DNA of 45,809 nt from Nocardia higoensis NBRC 100133 (lineage in GTDB: Bacteria; Actinomycetota; Actinomycetes; Mycobacteriales; Mycobacteriaceae): the NCBI RefSeq assembly GCF_000308595.1, contig NZ_BAGA01000019.1:1-45809 (forward strand), written 5' to 3'. Positions 1-8,035 of the stretch are shown here, piece by piece. The notes beneath the pieces were generated by a model that was not told the origin of the DNA, did not search any database, and saw only the letters and a program-made list of their open reading frames with translations. Both the position numbers and the translations under genes were made by a program. Numbering within the stretch: the stretch's first letter is position 1; every line of letters begins with the position of its first letter.

Positions 1-1158
1 GCGGGCGACCCGGACGACGGCGACGACCACGACCGCCGCGGCGAGCGCCGCGGCGCCGAGCACGAGGTAGCCCGCGGGCCGGCCGAACACCGTCACCCGG
101 TCGGTCCGGACGACGCGTTCGCGATAGCCGGTGTCCTCGGGCGCCGCGGCGAAGGCGAAATCGGTGGTGATGGCGGCGGGATCATCGACGCGCACCCGCA
201 TTTCGGTGAGATAGTCGCTGCCCGCGGCCAGCGCTTCCTCCACGAAGGGGTCCCCGGAGGCGCCGGGCGACAGGCGGCCTGCGAATTCGACGGCGGAGTC
301 CTGGTGTGCCGCATCGGGGTCCGTGCGCCGCATCCGATGATCGCCGAGCACATAGAGGTGGACCGCCTGCGCGGTGCGCGCCGCGGCCGACATGCGCATC
401 GGGTAGACCAGCCGGTCGGAGTCGAAGTCGAGCCGGACCGGGTCGAGCGCGCCGGAGAGTTCCTGCTCGCCGGTGAGCCGCACGGCGACGAACGACCAGC
501 CCTCGCGCACATACGGTTCCAGGGTCGCGGTCACCTCCGGGCGCAGGGCGTAGCCGTTGCCGCCGAGCCAGCGGCGCAGTCCGTCGAGATCGCCGCCCCG
601 CAGGGTGGTGGCCTCCAGCGGGCCGAGCCGGACCTGATCGAGCACCATCGGGGTGCTGCCCGGCGCGGCCGTGCTCGTCTCGTCCTCCGGCCACGCGAAC
701 CACTCGGTCTCGACGACATATTCGGGCGCGGCCAGGCGGGCCAGTTCGCCGAAGGTGTCCGCCGATCCGGCGGTCACCGTCGCGGGCGCGGGGGTGGGCA
801 CGACCAGCGCGGCGTGTTCGGTGTCCGAGGCCAGCGACAGCCGCAGCAGGATGGTCTCCCGGTCGCCGTCCCAGGTCAGCGCCGCGGTCTCCTGCTGGAC
901 GGTGGCGGCGTCGCCCGGGCTGATGATGCCGCCGCAGGCGCAGGCCGAGGCCGGGCCGATCGCGCCGGGAGCGAGCGCGCCGCCCAGGATCGCCGTCACC
1001 GCGCCGAGCCGGGCCGCGGCGATCGGGAACCGGGTGGTACCCCCCACCTCGGCTGCGCCTGCAGCGGCGCGGCAGCCGGTTCGCGTACCGGGGGAGCGGG
1101 CGGAGGCGGGACGCCGGAGCGCCAGGGCGACGAGACGGGCGGCCGTGGCGAAGGGCAT
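1..1158 (-). CDS. DUF2330 domain membrane protein (3' end beyond window)
   Basis: The reverse strand reads 386 open codons from an ATG at 1158 to the left edge, so the C-terminal end is missing. After a hydrophobic N-terminal stretch (about residues 40-70) comes a Cys-rich CACGG motif followed by a long extracytoplasmic-type beta-rich domain; this arrangement is typical of DUF2330 proteins. The last visible residues form a hydrophobic helix (GYLVLGAAALAAAVVVVAVV), a likely C-terminal membrane anchor. An in-frame TAG lies just upstream of the ATG, and a TAGGCT -10 box (1165-1170) is 6 nt before it, which suggests a leaderless transcript. A GTG at 1047 is an alternative start giving a more conventional signal peptide. 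The function of the family is unknown. It is divergent from the oligopeptidase gene. Confidence 0.75.
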   Translation of the reverse strand, partial: MPFATAARLVALALRRPASARSPGTRTGCRAAAGAAEVGGTTRFPIAAARLGAVTAILGGALAPGAIGPASACACGGIISPGDAATVQQETAALTWDGDRETILLRLSLASDTEHAALVVPTPAPATVTAGSADTFGELARLAAPEYVVETEWFAWPEDETSTAAPGSTPMVLDQVRLGPLEATTLRGGDLDGLRRWLGGNGYALRPEVTATLEPYVREGWSFVAVRLTGEQELSGALDPVRLDFDSDRLVYPMRMSAAARTAQAVHLYVLGDHRMRRTDPDAAHQDSAVEFAGRLSPGASGDPFVEEALAAGSDYLTEMRVRVDDPAAITTDFAFAAAPEDTGYRERVVRTDRVTVFGRPAGYLVLGAAALAAAVVVVAVVRVAR

Positions 1159-1238
1159 GGGGCGAGCCTAGTGGCGTGGCAGCGGTGGCGGCGCCGATCC
1201 GCCGGGCGCGTGGCCGCGGGATCAGTAGGGTGGTTGCC

Positions 1239-3392
1239 ATGTCTGTCGAGAGTCAGGTGGCGGCGCCGATCGCCAAGCGGGTGCCGACCGAGCGGATCCA
1301 TCACGGCGACGTCTTCGTCGACGAGTACGAGTGGCTGCGCGACAAGGAGAGCCCCGAGGTGGTCGGCTACCTCGAGGCCGAGAACGCCTATACCGAGGCG
1401 CAGACCGCGCATCTGGCCGGGCTGCGGGACAAGATCTTCGAGGAGATCAAGTCGCGCACCCAGGAGACCGATCTGTCGGTGCCGACCCGGATGGGCGATT
1501 TCTGGTACTACTCGCGCAGCTTCGAGGGCAAGCAGTACGGCGTGCACTGCCGGTGCCCGATCGATACCACCGCGGGCGATCTGGAGGCCTGGACGCCGCC
1601 GCAGCTCGAGGCCGACCGGGAGATCCCCGGCGAGCAGGTGCTGCTCGACAGCAACGAACTCGCCGAAGGCCACGACTTCTTCGCGCTCGGCGCGTTCTCG
1701 GTCAGCCACGACGGCCATCTGCTCGCCTACTCGGTGGACACCGTCGGCGACGAGCGCTACACGCTGCGGGTGAAGGATCTGCGCACCGGCGAGCTGCTGT
1801 CCGACGAGGTCACGGGTACCGCGCCCGGCGCCACCTGGTCGCTGGACGGGACGCACGTCTTCTATCAGACCGTCGACGAGTCCTGGCGGCCCGACACCGT
1901 CTGGCGCCATCGCCTCGGCACCGCCACCGACGCCGACGTGAAGGTCTTCCACGAGCCCGACGAGCGGTACTGGGTCAGCATCGGCGCGACCCGCTCGGAG
2001 AAGTATCTGATGATCTGGGTCGGCTCCAAGATCACCACCGAGGGCTGGGTGCTCGAGTCCGACGATCCCGAGGGCGAGTTCCGGGTGATCCTGCCGCGCC
2101 GCGAGGGCGTGGAGTACTCCGCCGAGCACGCGGTGATCGGGGGACAGGACCGCTTCCTGATCCTGCACAACGACATCGGCGCCGACGGTGTGAAGGCGCA
2201 GAACTTCGTGCTCGCCGAAGCGCCCGTGACCGACCCGGCCGACCTGCGGATCCTCATCGAGCACCGCGACGACGTGCGGCTCGAGGACATCGACGCCTTC
2301 GCCGATCACCTGGTGCTCAGCTACCGCCGTGAGGCGCTGACCAGGGTCGCGGTCTGGCCGCTGACCGAATCCGGTTACGGCGAACTGCGTGAGCTGGAGT
2401 TCGATCTCGAACTGTTCTCCGTCGGCATGGGCGGCAATCCGGAATGGGCGCAGCCGACCCTGCGCATCGGCCTGACCTCCTTCATCACCCCGATGCAGGT
2501 CTTCGACTACGTGCCGGCCACCGGCGCGCTGCTGCTGCGCAAGGAGCAGCCGGTGCTCGGCGGCTACGACGCGGCCGATTACGAACAACGCCGGGACTGG
2601 GCGGTCGCCGAGGACGGCACCCGGGTGCCGATCTCGCTGGTGTGGCGCAAGGGCGTAGCCGATCCGGGCGAGCAGGCGCGCCCGCTGCTGCTCTACGGCT
2701 ACGGCTCCTACGAGTCCAGCATCGACCCGGGCTTCTCGGTGGCGCGGCTGTCGCTGCTCGATCGCGGCATGGTGTTCGCGGTCGCGCATGTGCGCGGCGG
2801 CGGTGAAATGGGCAGGCTCTGGTACGAGAACGGCAAGACGCTGTCGAAGAAGAACACCTTCACCGACTTCGTCGCCTGCGCGCGCCACCTGATCGACACC
2901 GGGGTGACCGCGCCGGACCGCCTGGTCGCCGACGGCGGGAGCGCGGGCGGCCTGCTGATGGGCGCGGTCGCCAATCTCGCGCCCGAGCTGTTCACGGGCA
3001 TCCTGGCCAATGTGCCCTTCGTCGACCCGCTGACCTCGATCCTGGATCCCTCGCTGCCGCTGACGGTCATCGAATGGGACGAGTGGGGCAATCCGCTGGC
3101 CGACAAGGACGTCTACGAGTACATGAAGTCGTACTCGCCCTACGAGAACGTCGCGGCCAAGGATTACCCCGCCATCCTGGCGATCACCAGCATCAACGAC
3201 ACCCGGGTGCTGTACGTCGAGCCGGCCAAGTGGGTCGCCAAGCTGCGCGCGACCCGTACCGGCGACGCGCCGTTGCTGCTCAAGACCGAGATGAGCGCCG
3301 GGCACGGCGGGGTCAGTGGCCGGTACGCGAAGTGGAAGGAAGTCGGCTTCGAGTTCGCCTGGGTGCTCGACACCGTCGGTCTGGCGCAGTGA
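1239..3392 (+). CDS. ptrB: Oligopeptidase B (S9 family serine peptidase)
   Basis: This is a 717-residue cytosolic peptidase of the prolyl oligopeptidase family, most like oligopeptidase B, which cleaves short peptides after basic residues. The N-terminal ~430 residues form the beta-propeller (ERIHHGDVFVDEYEWLRDKE start, DETHV/YQTVDESWRP repeats). The C-terminal catalytic domain has GGSAGG with Ser568, Asp654 (SINDTRV) and His689 (SAGHGG), plus the VAHVRGGGEMG oxyanion-region motif. The start at 1239 was chosen because a TAGGGT -10 box (1226-1231) lies 7 nt upstream and the propeller homology begins directly after it; a longer reading from 1176 has no support. The length is normal for the family. 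Oligopeptidase B is well supported; strict P1 specificity is inferred from the family. Confidence 0.93.
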   Translation: MSVESQVAAPIAKRVPTERIHHGDVFVDEYEWLRDKESPEVVGYLEAENAYTEAQTAHLAGLRDKIFEEIKSRTQETDLSVPTRMGDFWYYSRSFEGKQYGVHCRCPIDTTAGDLEAWTPPQLEADREIPGEQVLLDSNELAEGHDFFALGAFSVSHDGHLLAYSVDTVGDERYTLRVKDLRTGELLSDEVTGTAPGATWSLDGTHVFYQTVDESWRPDTVWRHRLGTATDADVKVFHEPDERYWVSIGATRSEKYLMIWVGSKITTEGWVLESDDPEGEFRVILPRREGVEYSAEHAVIGGQDRFLILHNDIGADGVKAQNFVLAEAPVTDPADLRILIEHRDDVRLEDIDAFADHLVLSYRREALTRVAVWPLTESGYGELRELEFDLELFSVGMGGNPEWAQPTLRIGLTSFITPMQVFDYVPATGALLLRKEQPVLGGYDAADYEQRRDWAVAEDGTRVPISLVWRKGVADPGEQARPLLLYGYGSYESSIDPGFSVARLSLLDRGMVFAVAHVRGGGEMGRLWYENGKTLSKKNTFTDFVACARHLIDTGVTAPDRLVADGGSAGGLLMGAVANLAPELFTGILANVPFVDPLTSILDPSLPLTVIEWDEWGNPLADKDVYEYMKSYSPYENVAAKDYPAILAITSINDTRVLYVEPAKWVAKLRATRTGDAPLLLKTEMSAGHGGVSGRYAKWKEVGFEFAWVLDTVGLAQ

Positions 3393-3487
3393 GCCGACCG
3401 CCGAGGTGAGGCACGCCCCCGTGCGGGAGCGGCCTGTGTGACCGTTCCGCCCGGATGACGGGGGTACGCCGCGACGGGCCTGCCGAG

Positions 3488-3520
3488 GACGTGACGGGGT
3501 GTTCGTCGCCTCGTCACGTC
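3488..3520. promoter_or_regulatory. 9-bp perfect inverted repeat upstream of DUF2334 gene
   Basis: GACGTGACG (3488-3496) and CGTCACGTC (3512-3520) are exact reverse complements separated by 15 nt. They lie 40-75 nt before the chosen start of the next gene, so the repeat could be an operator or a leader hairpin. No adjacent regulator gene is present to assign it to. Confidence 0.35.
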
Positions 3521-3561
3521 GACTGCACGGGGCGTACATGTGCGTGCGGCACCGTGGGGTC

Positions 3562-4263
3562 ATGAACGCCGAGCTGATCGTTTCCGTGTCGGGGATCAGG
3601 GACACCACGCGCGACGCGGCGATCGAATTCGCCGCCGAGATGGATCGTCGGCGGGTGCGGCTGTCCCTGCTGGTGGCGCCACGGCTGAAGGGCGGGTACC
3701 GGCTGACCGAGGATCCCGCCACCCAGGCCTGGTTGCGGGGCAGGCGCGCCGCGGGCGACGCCATCGTGCTGCACGGCTACGACCAGGCGGCCACCGCGAA
3801 GCGGCGCGCGGAGTTCGCCGCCCTGCCCAGGCACGAAGCCCGGTTGCGGCTGACCGCGGCCGATCGGGTGATGGAGCAGGTGGAGCTGCGCACCCGGCTG
3901 TTCGCCGCGCCGCGCTGGAATGCCTCCGAGGGCGCCATGGACGCGTTGCCGGAGGTCGGCTTCCGTATCGCCCTCGGCCTGACCGGCATCCACGATCTCG
4001 AACGCGGCACCGTGCAGCGGGCACGCGTGCACGGCATCGGTGAGGGTTTCCGTGCCGAGCCGTGGTGGTGCCGGGCCCTGGTGATGGGCGCGGCCAGGAC
4101 CGCGCGCCGGGGCGGGGTGCTCCGGCTGGCGATCTCGGGCCCCCAGCTGCAGCGCTCGGGTCCGCGCCAGGCGGTCCTCGACGCGGTGGACCTGGCTCTG
4201 TACCACGGCGCGATCAGCGAGGTCTATCGCCGCGAACCGGATTCCGCCGCCCGCGCGGCGTGA
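3562..4263 (+). CDS. DUF2334 polysaccharide-deacetylase-like protein
   Basis: The 233-residue product begins MNAELIVSVSGIRDTT and has the look of actinobacterial DUF2334 proteins, a distant branch of the NodB/polysaccharide deacetylase (carbohydrate esterase 4) fold. Visible blocks are LSLLVAPRLKGGYRLTED, the AIVLHGYDQ block where family members carry the metal-binding His and Asp, LRLTAADRV, LFAAPRWNAS, and the C-terminal SGPQLQRSGPRQAVLDAVDLAL. There is no signal peptide, so it is probably cytosolic. ATG 3562 is preferred because family similarity begins there; an in-frame ATG at 3538 would add eight residues. Substrate unknown. It stands alone, followed by a long non-coding stretch. Confidence 0.75.
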   Translation: MNAELIVSVSGIRDTTRDAAIEFAAEMDRRRVRLSLLVAPRLKGGYRLTEDPATQAWLRGRRAAGDAIVLHGYDQAATAKRRAEFAALPRHEARLRLTAADRVMEQVELRTRLFAAPRWNASEGAMDALPEVGFRIALGLTGIHDLERGTVQRARVHGIGEGFRAEPWWCRALVMGAARTARRGGVLRLAISGPQLQRSGPRQAVLDAVDLALYHGAISEVYRREPDSAARAA

Positions 4264-4608
4264 GCGGATCCGCGCGATACCGCCGTCCCGAAAGTGATTC
4301 ATATCACCCACAAGATCAGGTGATCGCAGAAGTCGCGCGCGATACCCCTGCCGGGAAATCCGAAACCCCGCTACAGCCACAGAATTCCGCGCGTCCGAGT
4401 TCGGGTGCGTGAATTTGCCGCCAACTCTGTGGATCGGGTTCGTTTCCGGTGTTTCGGTCGGTTTTTTACGGAATCAACCGAGGTCGATCCGCCAATTCGG
4501 TGGTCCAGGAAAGTTTTTCGAGAAAATTCGTGCGCTCGCTGTTTGTGATCGCGCCGGCGAGCAACACTCACATTGCAAGGCACACAACACAGATCGAAAG
4601 GATGAACC
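4264..4608. other. Non-coding, relatively AT-rich spacer
   Basis: This 345-nt stretch between the DUF2334 gene and the short peptide gene has visibly more A/T than its surroundings (runs such as GGTTTTTTACGG and AGTTTTTCGAGAAAATTCG). It holds a CRP/FNR-like palindrome (4294-4307) but no recognisable gene. Short open readings on both strands (for example 4371-4640 minus and 4409-4633 plus) show no family features and are not supported. It probably contains the promoter and regulatory region of the peptide gene. Confidence 0.5.
4294..4307. promoter_or_regulatory. CRP/FNR-like palindromic site
   Basis: GTGATTCATATCAC matches the CRP-family core GTGA-N6-TCAC and has exact 5-bp arms (GTGAT/ATCAC). 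It lies about 300 nt upstream of the short peptide gene and 30 nt downstream of the DUF2334 stop. Actinobacteria encode CRP-family (Crp, GlxR-like) regulators, but binding is inferred only from the motif. Confidence 0.4.
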
Positions 4609-4677
4609 ATGCTTGATGATCTGCTCACCTTGATCACCACCCTGATCGACTCCCTGAGCGCGGAAACCGAGCCCTGA
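4609..4677 (+). CDS. Putative 22-residue acidic amphipathic peptide
   Basis: An ATG at 4609 opens a 22-codon frame starting MLDDLLTLITTLIDSL and ending SAETEP. A good ribosome site (GAAAGGA, 4596-4602) is 6 nt upstream, and a strong hairpin follows (4701-4734), so the short frame has its own expression signals. Leu2, Leu5, Ile9, Leu12 and Leu16 fall on a regular 3-4 spacing, predicting an amphipathic or coiled helix. It has five acidic residues and no Lys or Arg. It lies in the AT-richer stretch. I recognise no family. It could be a small membrane-surface peptide, a leader peptide, or an accidental frame; the ribosome site plus hairpin favour a real gene. Confidence 0.45.
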   Translation: MLDDLLTLITTLIDSLSAETEP

Positions 4678-4700
4678 GCCGGTCCGTCGTTCTCGTGACA

Positions 4701-4734
4701 GCCGCCCCGCGCCGACGAATCGGTGCGGGGCGGC
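4701..4734. terminator. 15-bp hairpin with CGAA loop between convergent genes
   Basis: GCCGCCCCGC-GCCGA (4701-4715) pairs with TCGGT-GCGGGGCGGC (4720-4734) around a CGAA tetraloop, with one G-T pair. It is followed by TTATGT rather than a long T run. It lies between the short peptide gene (plus) and the MBL-fold gene (minus) and may terminate both. Confidence 0.7.
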
Positions 4735-4752
4735 TTATGTCTACGCCCGCGA

Positions 4753-5403
4753 TCAGGCCGGGAATTCCCGGCTCTCCTCGGCCGGGAGGACTTCGAATAC
4801 CGTTCCTTCCGGGCGCATCTCCGTGAGCCGGCCGAAATAGATCCCCCTGGCCTCCGGCGCGATGATGCCGTAATGGATCGGAATCGCGGTGCGTGGCTTG
4901 ACCGCCCGCAGATAGTCCACCGCCTCGCTGATCTTCATCCACGGGGCGGCCGCGGGCGTGGCGAGCACGCCGACCGGCACCGGCGGCACCCACAGCGAAT
5001 CGCCGGGGTGGACCAGCTGTGCCGGATCCTGCGCGGTCCCGAGCTGGAAGACGGTGTTGTCGATCACGGGCAGTTCGGGGTGGATGACCGCGTGCCTGCC
5101 GCCCCCGCCGGTGATCCGCAGTCCGTCCAGATCCAGCACGTTGCCCGCGTGCACCGCCTCCCAGCGGCCGCCGCGCTGTGCCGCGGTCTGCGGGTCCGAC
5201 AGCAGCCGGGCGCCGGGGTTGGCCTCGGCCAGCGCGTCGATGCGGGCCGGATCGATGTGGTCGGGATGCTGATGGGTGATCGCGATCGCGTCCAGACCGG
5301 TGATGCCTTCGAATCCGTGGGAGAACGTCCCCGGATCGAACAGGATCTTCTTGCCCTGCATTTCCACGAGCAGGCAGGAGTGTCCGAAATGGGCTATGCG
5401 CAT
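4753..5403 (-). CDS. MBL-fold metal-dependent hydrolase
   Basis: The 216-residue product is a metallo-beta-lactamase-fold hydrolase of the UlaG/YtkL type. The N-terminus has the characteristic [14 protein letters not shown] with its early His, then FDPGTF, the metal-binding THQHPDHID motif (near residue 45), a GDSLWVPP strand and the late PIHYG motif with the final metal His. Substrate cannot be inferred. A TAGCAT box (5410-5415) lies 6 nt before the ATG, suggesting a leaderless mRNA. It is a single-gene unit, convergent with the short peptide gene and divergent from purS. Confidence 0.85.
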   Translation of the reverse strand: MRIAHFGHSCLLVEMQGKKILFDPGTFSHGFEGITGLDAIAITHQHPDHIDPARIDALAEANPGARLLSDPQTAAQRGGRWEAVHAGNVLDLDGLRITGGGGRHAVIHPELPVIDNTVFQLGTAQDPAQLVHPGDSLWVPPVPVGVLATPAAAPWMKISEAVDYLRAVKPRTAIPIHYGIIAPEARGIYFGRLTEMRPEGTVFEVLPAEESREFPA

Positions 5404-5456
5404 GGCGCCATGCTATGCGGCCGGACCCCGCAGGTGGCGGCACGCCGGAGGACAAC

Positions 5457-5525
5457 TAGGCTGCATGGGTATTCCCCGCAACCACCACCCTGTGCGGGTG
5501 GTGTCCTCAGAGCTAGGAGCAACTC
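5457..5525 (+). promoter_or_regulatory. purSQ promoter and hairpin-containing leader
   Basis: A TAGGCT -10 box lies at 5457-5462, placing transcription start near 5469 and leaving a ~57-nt leader. In it CACCACCC (5483-5490) pairs perfectly with GGGTGGTG (5496-5503) around TGTGC. CCGCA (5476-5480) can instead pair with TGCGG (5493-5497), so two exclusive folds exist. An AGGAG ribosome site (5515-5519) precedes the GTG start. Confidence 0.5.
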
Positions 5526-5762
5526 GTGGCACGAGTCGTGGTCGAGGTGATGCCGAAGGCCGAGATCCTGGATCCCCAGGGACAGGCCATCGTCGGCGCA
5601 CTCCCGCGCCTGGGATTCGAGGGCATCTCGGATGTCCGCCAGGGCAAGCGGTTCGAACTCGACGTGGCCGACGACGTCAGCGATGCCGAGCTCGAGCAGA
5701 TCGCCGAACGTCTGCTGGCCAACACCGTCATCGAGGAGTGGAAGGTGGTGCGGCTCTCGTGA
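5526..5762 (+). CDS. purS: Phosphoribosylformylglycinamidine synthase subunit PurS
   Basis: PurS is the small structural subunit that bridges PurL and PurQ in the three-part FGAM synthase, step four of de novo purine synthesis. The 78-residue product [20 protein letters not shown]...[17 protein letters not shown] matches PurS across its length, including the [16 protein letters not shown] helix and the C-terminal NTVIEEW strand. The start is GTG at 5526 with AGGAG 6 nt upstream. Its stop overlaps the purQ start by 4 nt (GTGA), so the two are translationally coupled. Family length is normal. Confidence 0.95.
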   Translation: MARVVVEVMPKAEILDPQGQAIVGALPRLGFEGISDVRQGKRFELDVADDVSDAELEQIAERLLANTVIEEWKVVRLS

Positions 5763-6436
5763 GCGCGCGCATCGGCGTCATCACCTTCCCCGGCACCCTC
5801 GACGATGTCGACGCCGCCCGGGCCGTCCGGCTGGCCGGCTCGGAGGCGGTGAACCTCTGGCACGCCGATGCCGACCTGAAGAAGGTCGACGCGGTGATCG
5901 TGCCCGGCGGCTTCTCCTATGGCGACTACCTGCGCGCGGGCGCCATCGCCCGGTTCGCGCCGGTCATGGGCGAGGTCGTGCGGGCGGCCGAGCAGGGCCT
6001 GCCGGTGCTCGGCATCTGCAACGGCTTCCAGGTGCTGTGCGAGGCGGGCCTGCTGCCCGGCGCGCTGACCCGCAACGAGGGCCTGCACTTCATCTGCCGC
6101 GACCAGTGGCTGTCGGTCGAATCGGTGAACACCGCCTGGACCTCCCGCTACGAGCCGGGCGCGCAGATCCTGGTGCCGCTGAAGTCCGGTGAGGGCCGCT
6201 ACCAGGCCTCGGCCGCGGTGCTCGACGAGCTCGAGGGCGAGGGTCGCGTGGTGTTCCGCTACGCGGGCGAGAACCCGAACGGCTCGCAGCGCGGCATCGC
6301 GGGCATCGCCTCGGCGAACGGCCGGGTCGTTGGCCTGATGCCGCATCCCGAGCACGCGACCGAGCCGCTGACCGGCCCCAGCGACGACGGCCTCGGCCTG
6401 TTCCTGTCGGTGCTCGACAGCCTCGTCACGGCCTGA
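5759..6436 (+). CDS. purQ: Phosphoribosylformylglycinamidine synthase subunit PurQ (glutaminase)
   Basis: PurQ hydrolyses glutamine and channels ammonia to PurL for conversion of FGAR to FGAM. The 225-residue product is a class I glutamine amidotransferase: [18 protein letters not shown], the nucleophile elbow GICNGFQ with Cys87, and MPHPEH with His196 and Glu198 completing the triad. The start is GTG 5759, overlapping purS by 4 nt; frame and homology both begin here. It ends 11 nt inside the convergent substrate-binding protein gene (6426-6436 shared). PurL, its partner, lies 4.5 kb downstream. Confidence 0.95.
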   Translation: MSARIGVITFPGTLDDVDAARAVRLAGSEAVNLWHADADLKKVDAVIVPGGFSYGDYLRAGAIARFAPVMGEVVRAAEQGLPVLGICNGFQVLCEAGLLPGALTRNEGLHFICRDQWLSVESVNTAWTSRYEPGAQILVPLKSGEGRYQASAAVLDELEGEGRVVFRYAGENPNGSQRGIAGIASANGRVVGLMPHPEHATEPLTGPSDDGLGLFLSVLDSLVTA

Positions 6437-7511
6437 GCCCGACGCTGCGGAGGGTGTCGACGATCTCGAAGTCGACACCCTCGACTCGCGCCAGCTGGCT
6501 GGCGCGCACCGCCTGACTGCCGCGGAAGTAGCACGGTCCGTCCGGTGCCTCGAAGGCGTGGCCGTCGCGCACGGTCCGTTCGATGGCGGGCACATCCAGG
6601 GAACCGGCGGAATCGGCGACCGATCGCAGCGTGTGCAACGCTTGGTAACCGGCATTGCTGAAGGTCGTCAGTTCCGGTGCGAACGAGCCGAAACGGCGGC
6701 GGTAACGCGTCTTGAGATCGCTGCCGGGGCACCCGTCGACGAAGAAGCTCGACGGCACGTAGAGATTGCGGTGTGCGGCCGGACCGCCCGCGAGCAGGAC
6801 GTTCTCGTCGACCGACGGGCCGATCCTGACCTGCGTCTCGTCGCGTCCCGCGGCGGCGAACTGCCGGTTGAACGCCGCGACGTCCGCGCCGAGCAGCAGG
6901 ACGAGCACGCCGTCGGCCCGGTCCAGTTCGGGATGGGCCAGGAATTCCGAGAAGTCTCCCGTGCCGGGCGTCATGAACCGCTCCAGCACCACCTCACCGG
7001 ACTCGACGCACTCGCGGCGCACCGATCGGGCCAATTCGCGCGGCCAGATGTAATCGGCGCCGATGATCGCCCAGCGCCGTACCCCGAGTTCGCGCTGGGC
7101 CCAGGACACCGCCGCCAGGGTGTGCTCGGCCGGATGCTCGCCCAGCATCAGTACCCCGGGCGGGGTCGGCAGGCCTTCGTGGCAGGCGGCGTAGACATAC
7201 GGGACGCGCCCGGCGTTGGCCTCCGCCACCGCCACCCGGACGGCCGAGGTGTGCCATCCTGTGATGGCGTGCACCATGCCGGTCGCCAGCAGCGCCGAGA
7301 TCTCGTTCGCTACTCGTTCCGGCGAGCGTCCGCCGTCGATGTTCGTGACGCGGATCTCACGGCCGAGAATCCCTCTGCCGGAGTTGATTTCCTCACCGGC
7401 CAGCGACACGGCGTTGTCGCTCGAAGGGACGGCGATCGCCAGCGGTCCACGCATCGGCACTATGTTGAGGATCTCGAGGGTGTCCTCGGGGCTCTCGCCG
7501 TACGCGGACAT
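6426..7511 (-). CDS. AmiC/urea-type periplasmic-binding-fold protein without signal peptide
   Basis: The 361-residue product resembles substrate-binding proteins of the amide/urea class (AmiC, FmdD/UrtA; Peripla_BP_5 type). Recognisable blocks are [73 protein letters not shown] and a C-terminal [11 protein letters not shown]. The start at 7511 follows a GAAGAAGAG ribosome site. No secretion signal or lipobox is present, unlike transport proteins, so a cytoplasmic amide sensor role like Pseudomonas AmiC is plausible. It is divergent from a MarR gene across 46 nt. No transporter genes are adjacent. Ligand unknown. Confidence 0.75.
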   Translation of the reverse strand: MSAYGESPEDTLEILNIVPMRGPLAIAVPSSDNAVSLAGEEINSGRGILGREIRVTNIDGGRSPERVANEISALLATGMVHAITGWHTSAVRVAVAEANAGRVPYVYAACHEGLPTPPGVLMLGEHPAEHTLAAVSWAQRELGVRRWAIIGADYIWPRELARSVRRECVESGEVVLERFMTPGTGDFSEFLAHPELDRADGVLVLLLGADVAAFNRQFAAAGRDETQVRIGPSVDENVLLAGGPAAHRNLYVPSSFFVDGCPGSDLKTRYRRRFGSFAPELTTFSNAGYQALHTLRSVADSAGSLDVPAIERTVRDGHAFEAPDGPCYFRGSQAVRASQLARVEGVDFEIVDTLRSVGLRP

Positions 7512-7525
7512 TCGGTACTCTTCTT

Positions 7526-7535
7526 CTCGATCGAG
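7526..7535. promoter_or_regulatory. Palindrome in the marR/binding-protein intergenic region
   Basis: CTCGATCGAG is a perfect 10-bp palindrome in the 46-nt gap between the divergent binding-protein and MarR genes. Its position suits an operator for the adjacent MarR protein acting on both genes. This is inference from symmetry and place. Confidence 0.35.
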
Positions 7536-7557
7536 CGAAATGGCAGGCGGGAAAACG

Positions 7558-7983
7558 ATGACCCTCATTGTAAGCCGCACCGCGACATTGCACGGTGCGC
7601 TGCGCGCCGCGGAACGCCGTTGGCTGCGCCACCTCGACGATGCTCTGTGCGCGCGGCAGCTCTCGCCCGACCAGTGGTCGATGCTGTGCAATCTGTCCGC
7701 CGACACGGGCATCACCATGAGTCAGCTGGCGGCGAAATCGCAGCTGGCGCCCTCGTCGGCGACCAGGCACGCCGACCATCTGGCCGAACGCGGGCTCATC
7801 TTCCGGGTCGCCGCCGAGGAGGATCGCCGACGCATTCTGATCGGCCTGAGCGCGCGCGGGGTGGAGCTGGTCGACGCCGTGCGCGCCGATGAGGCGCTCG
7901 CCGAGCAACGGGTCAGGGCGACGCTGGGCGCCCGCCGCTACGACGAGCTGCTGCGGCTGCTCGAGGTCGTCGCCGGGGCCTGA
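7558..7983 (+). CDS. MarR-family transcriptional regulator
   Basis: The 141-residue product has the MarR winged-helix pattern: an N-terminal dimerisation helix, then [12 protein letters not shown], the recognition helix region [28 protein letters not shown], and the wing [15 protein letters not shown]. It is expected to bind DNA as a dimer and release it on ligand binding. ATG 7558 is preceded by GGCGGG at good spacing; ATG 7540 in frame would add six residues. Its divergent partner, an AmiC-like binding protein, is the likely target. MarR-type control of an AmiC-like sensor would differ from the known AmiC/AmiR antiterminator pair. Confidence 0.85.
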   Translation: MTLIVSRTATLHGALRAAERRWLRHLDDALCARQLSPDQWSMLCNLSADTGITMSQLAAKSQLAPSSATRHADHLAERGLIFRVAAEEDRRRILIGLSARGVELVDAVRADEALAEQRVRATLGARRYDELLRLLEVVAGA

Positions 7984-8035
7984 GCCATCCCGCGTCGTTC
8001 CGGGCTCGTGGACGGGGCTGCCTAGGATCGGCGGT

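Noticed and set aside
996..3764. 922-codon open frame on the minus strand across ptrB
   Set aside because: It runs antisense through a clearly coding oligopeptidase; high GC leaves such shadow frames open and no family features appear.
4371..4640. 89-codon minus-strand frame in the AT-richer spacer
   Set aside because: No ribosome site or recognisable motif, skewed composition, and it runs across the better supported peptide gene.
5465..5758. Open frame from ATG 5465 continuous with purQ
   Set aside because: It lies within a few nt of the expected transcription start and runs out of frame through purS; purQ clearly starts at the coupled GTG 5759.
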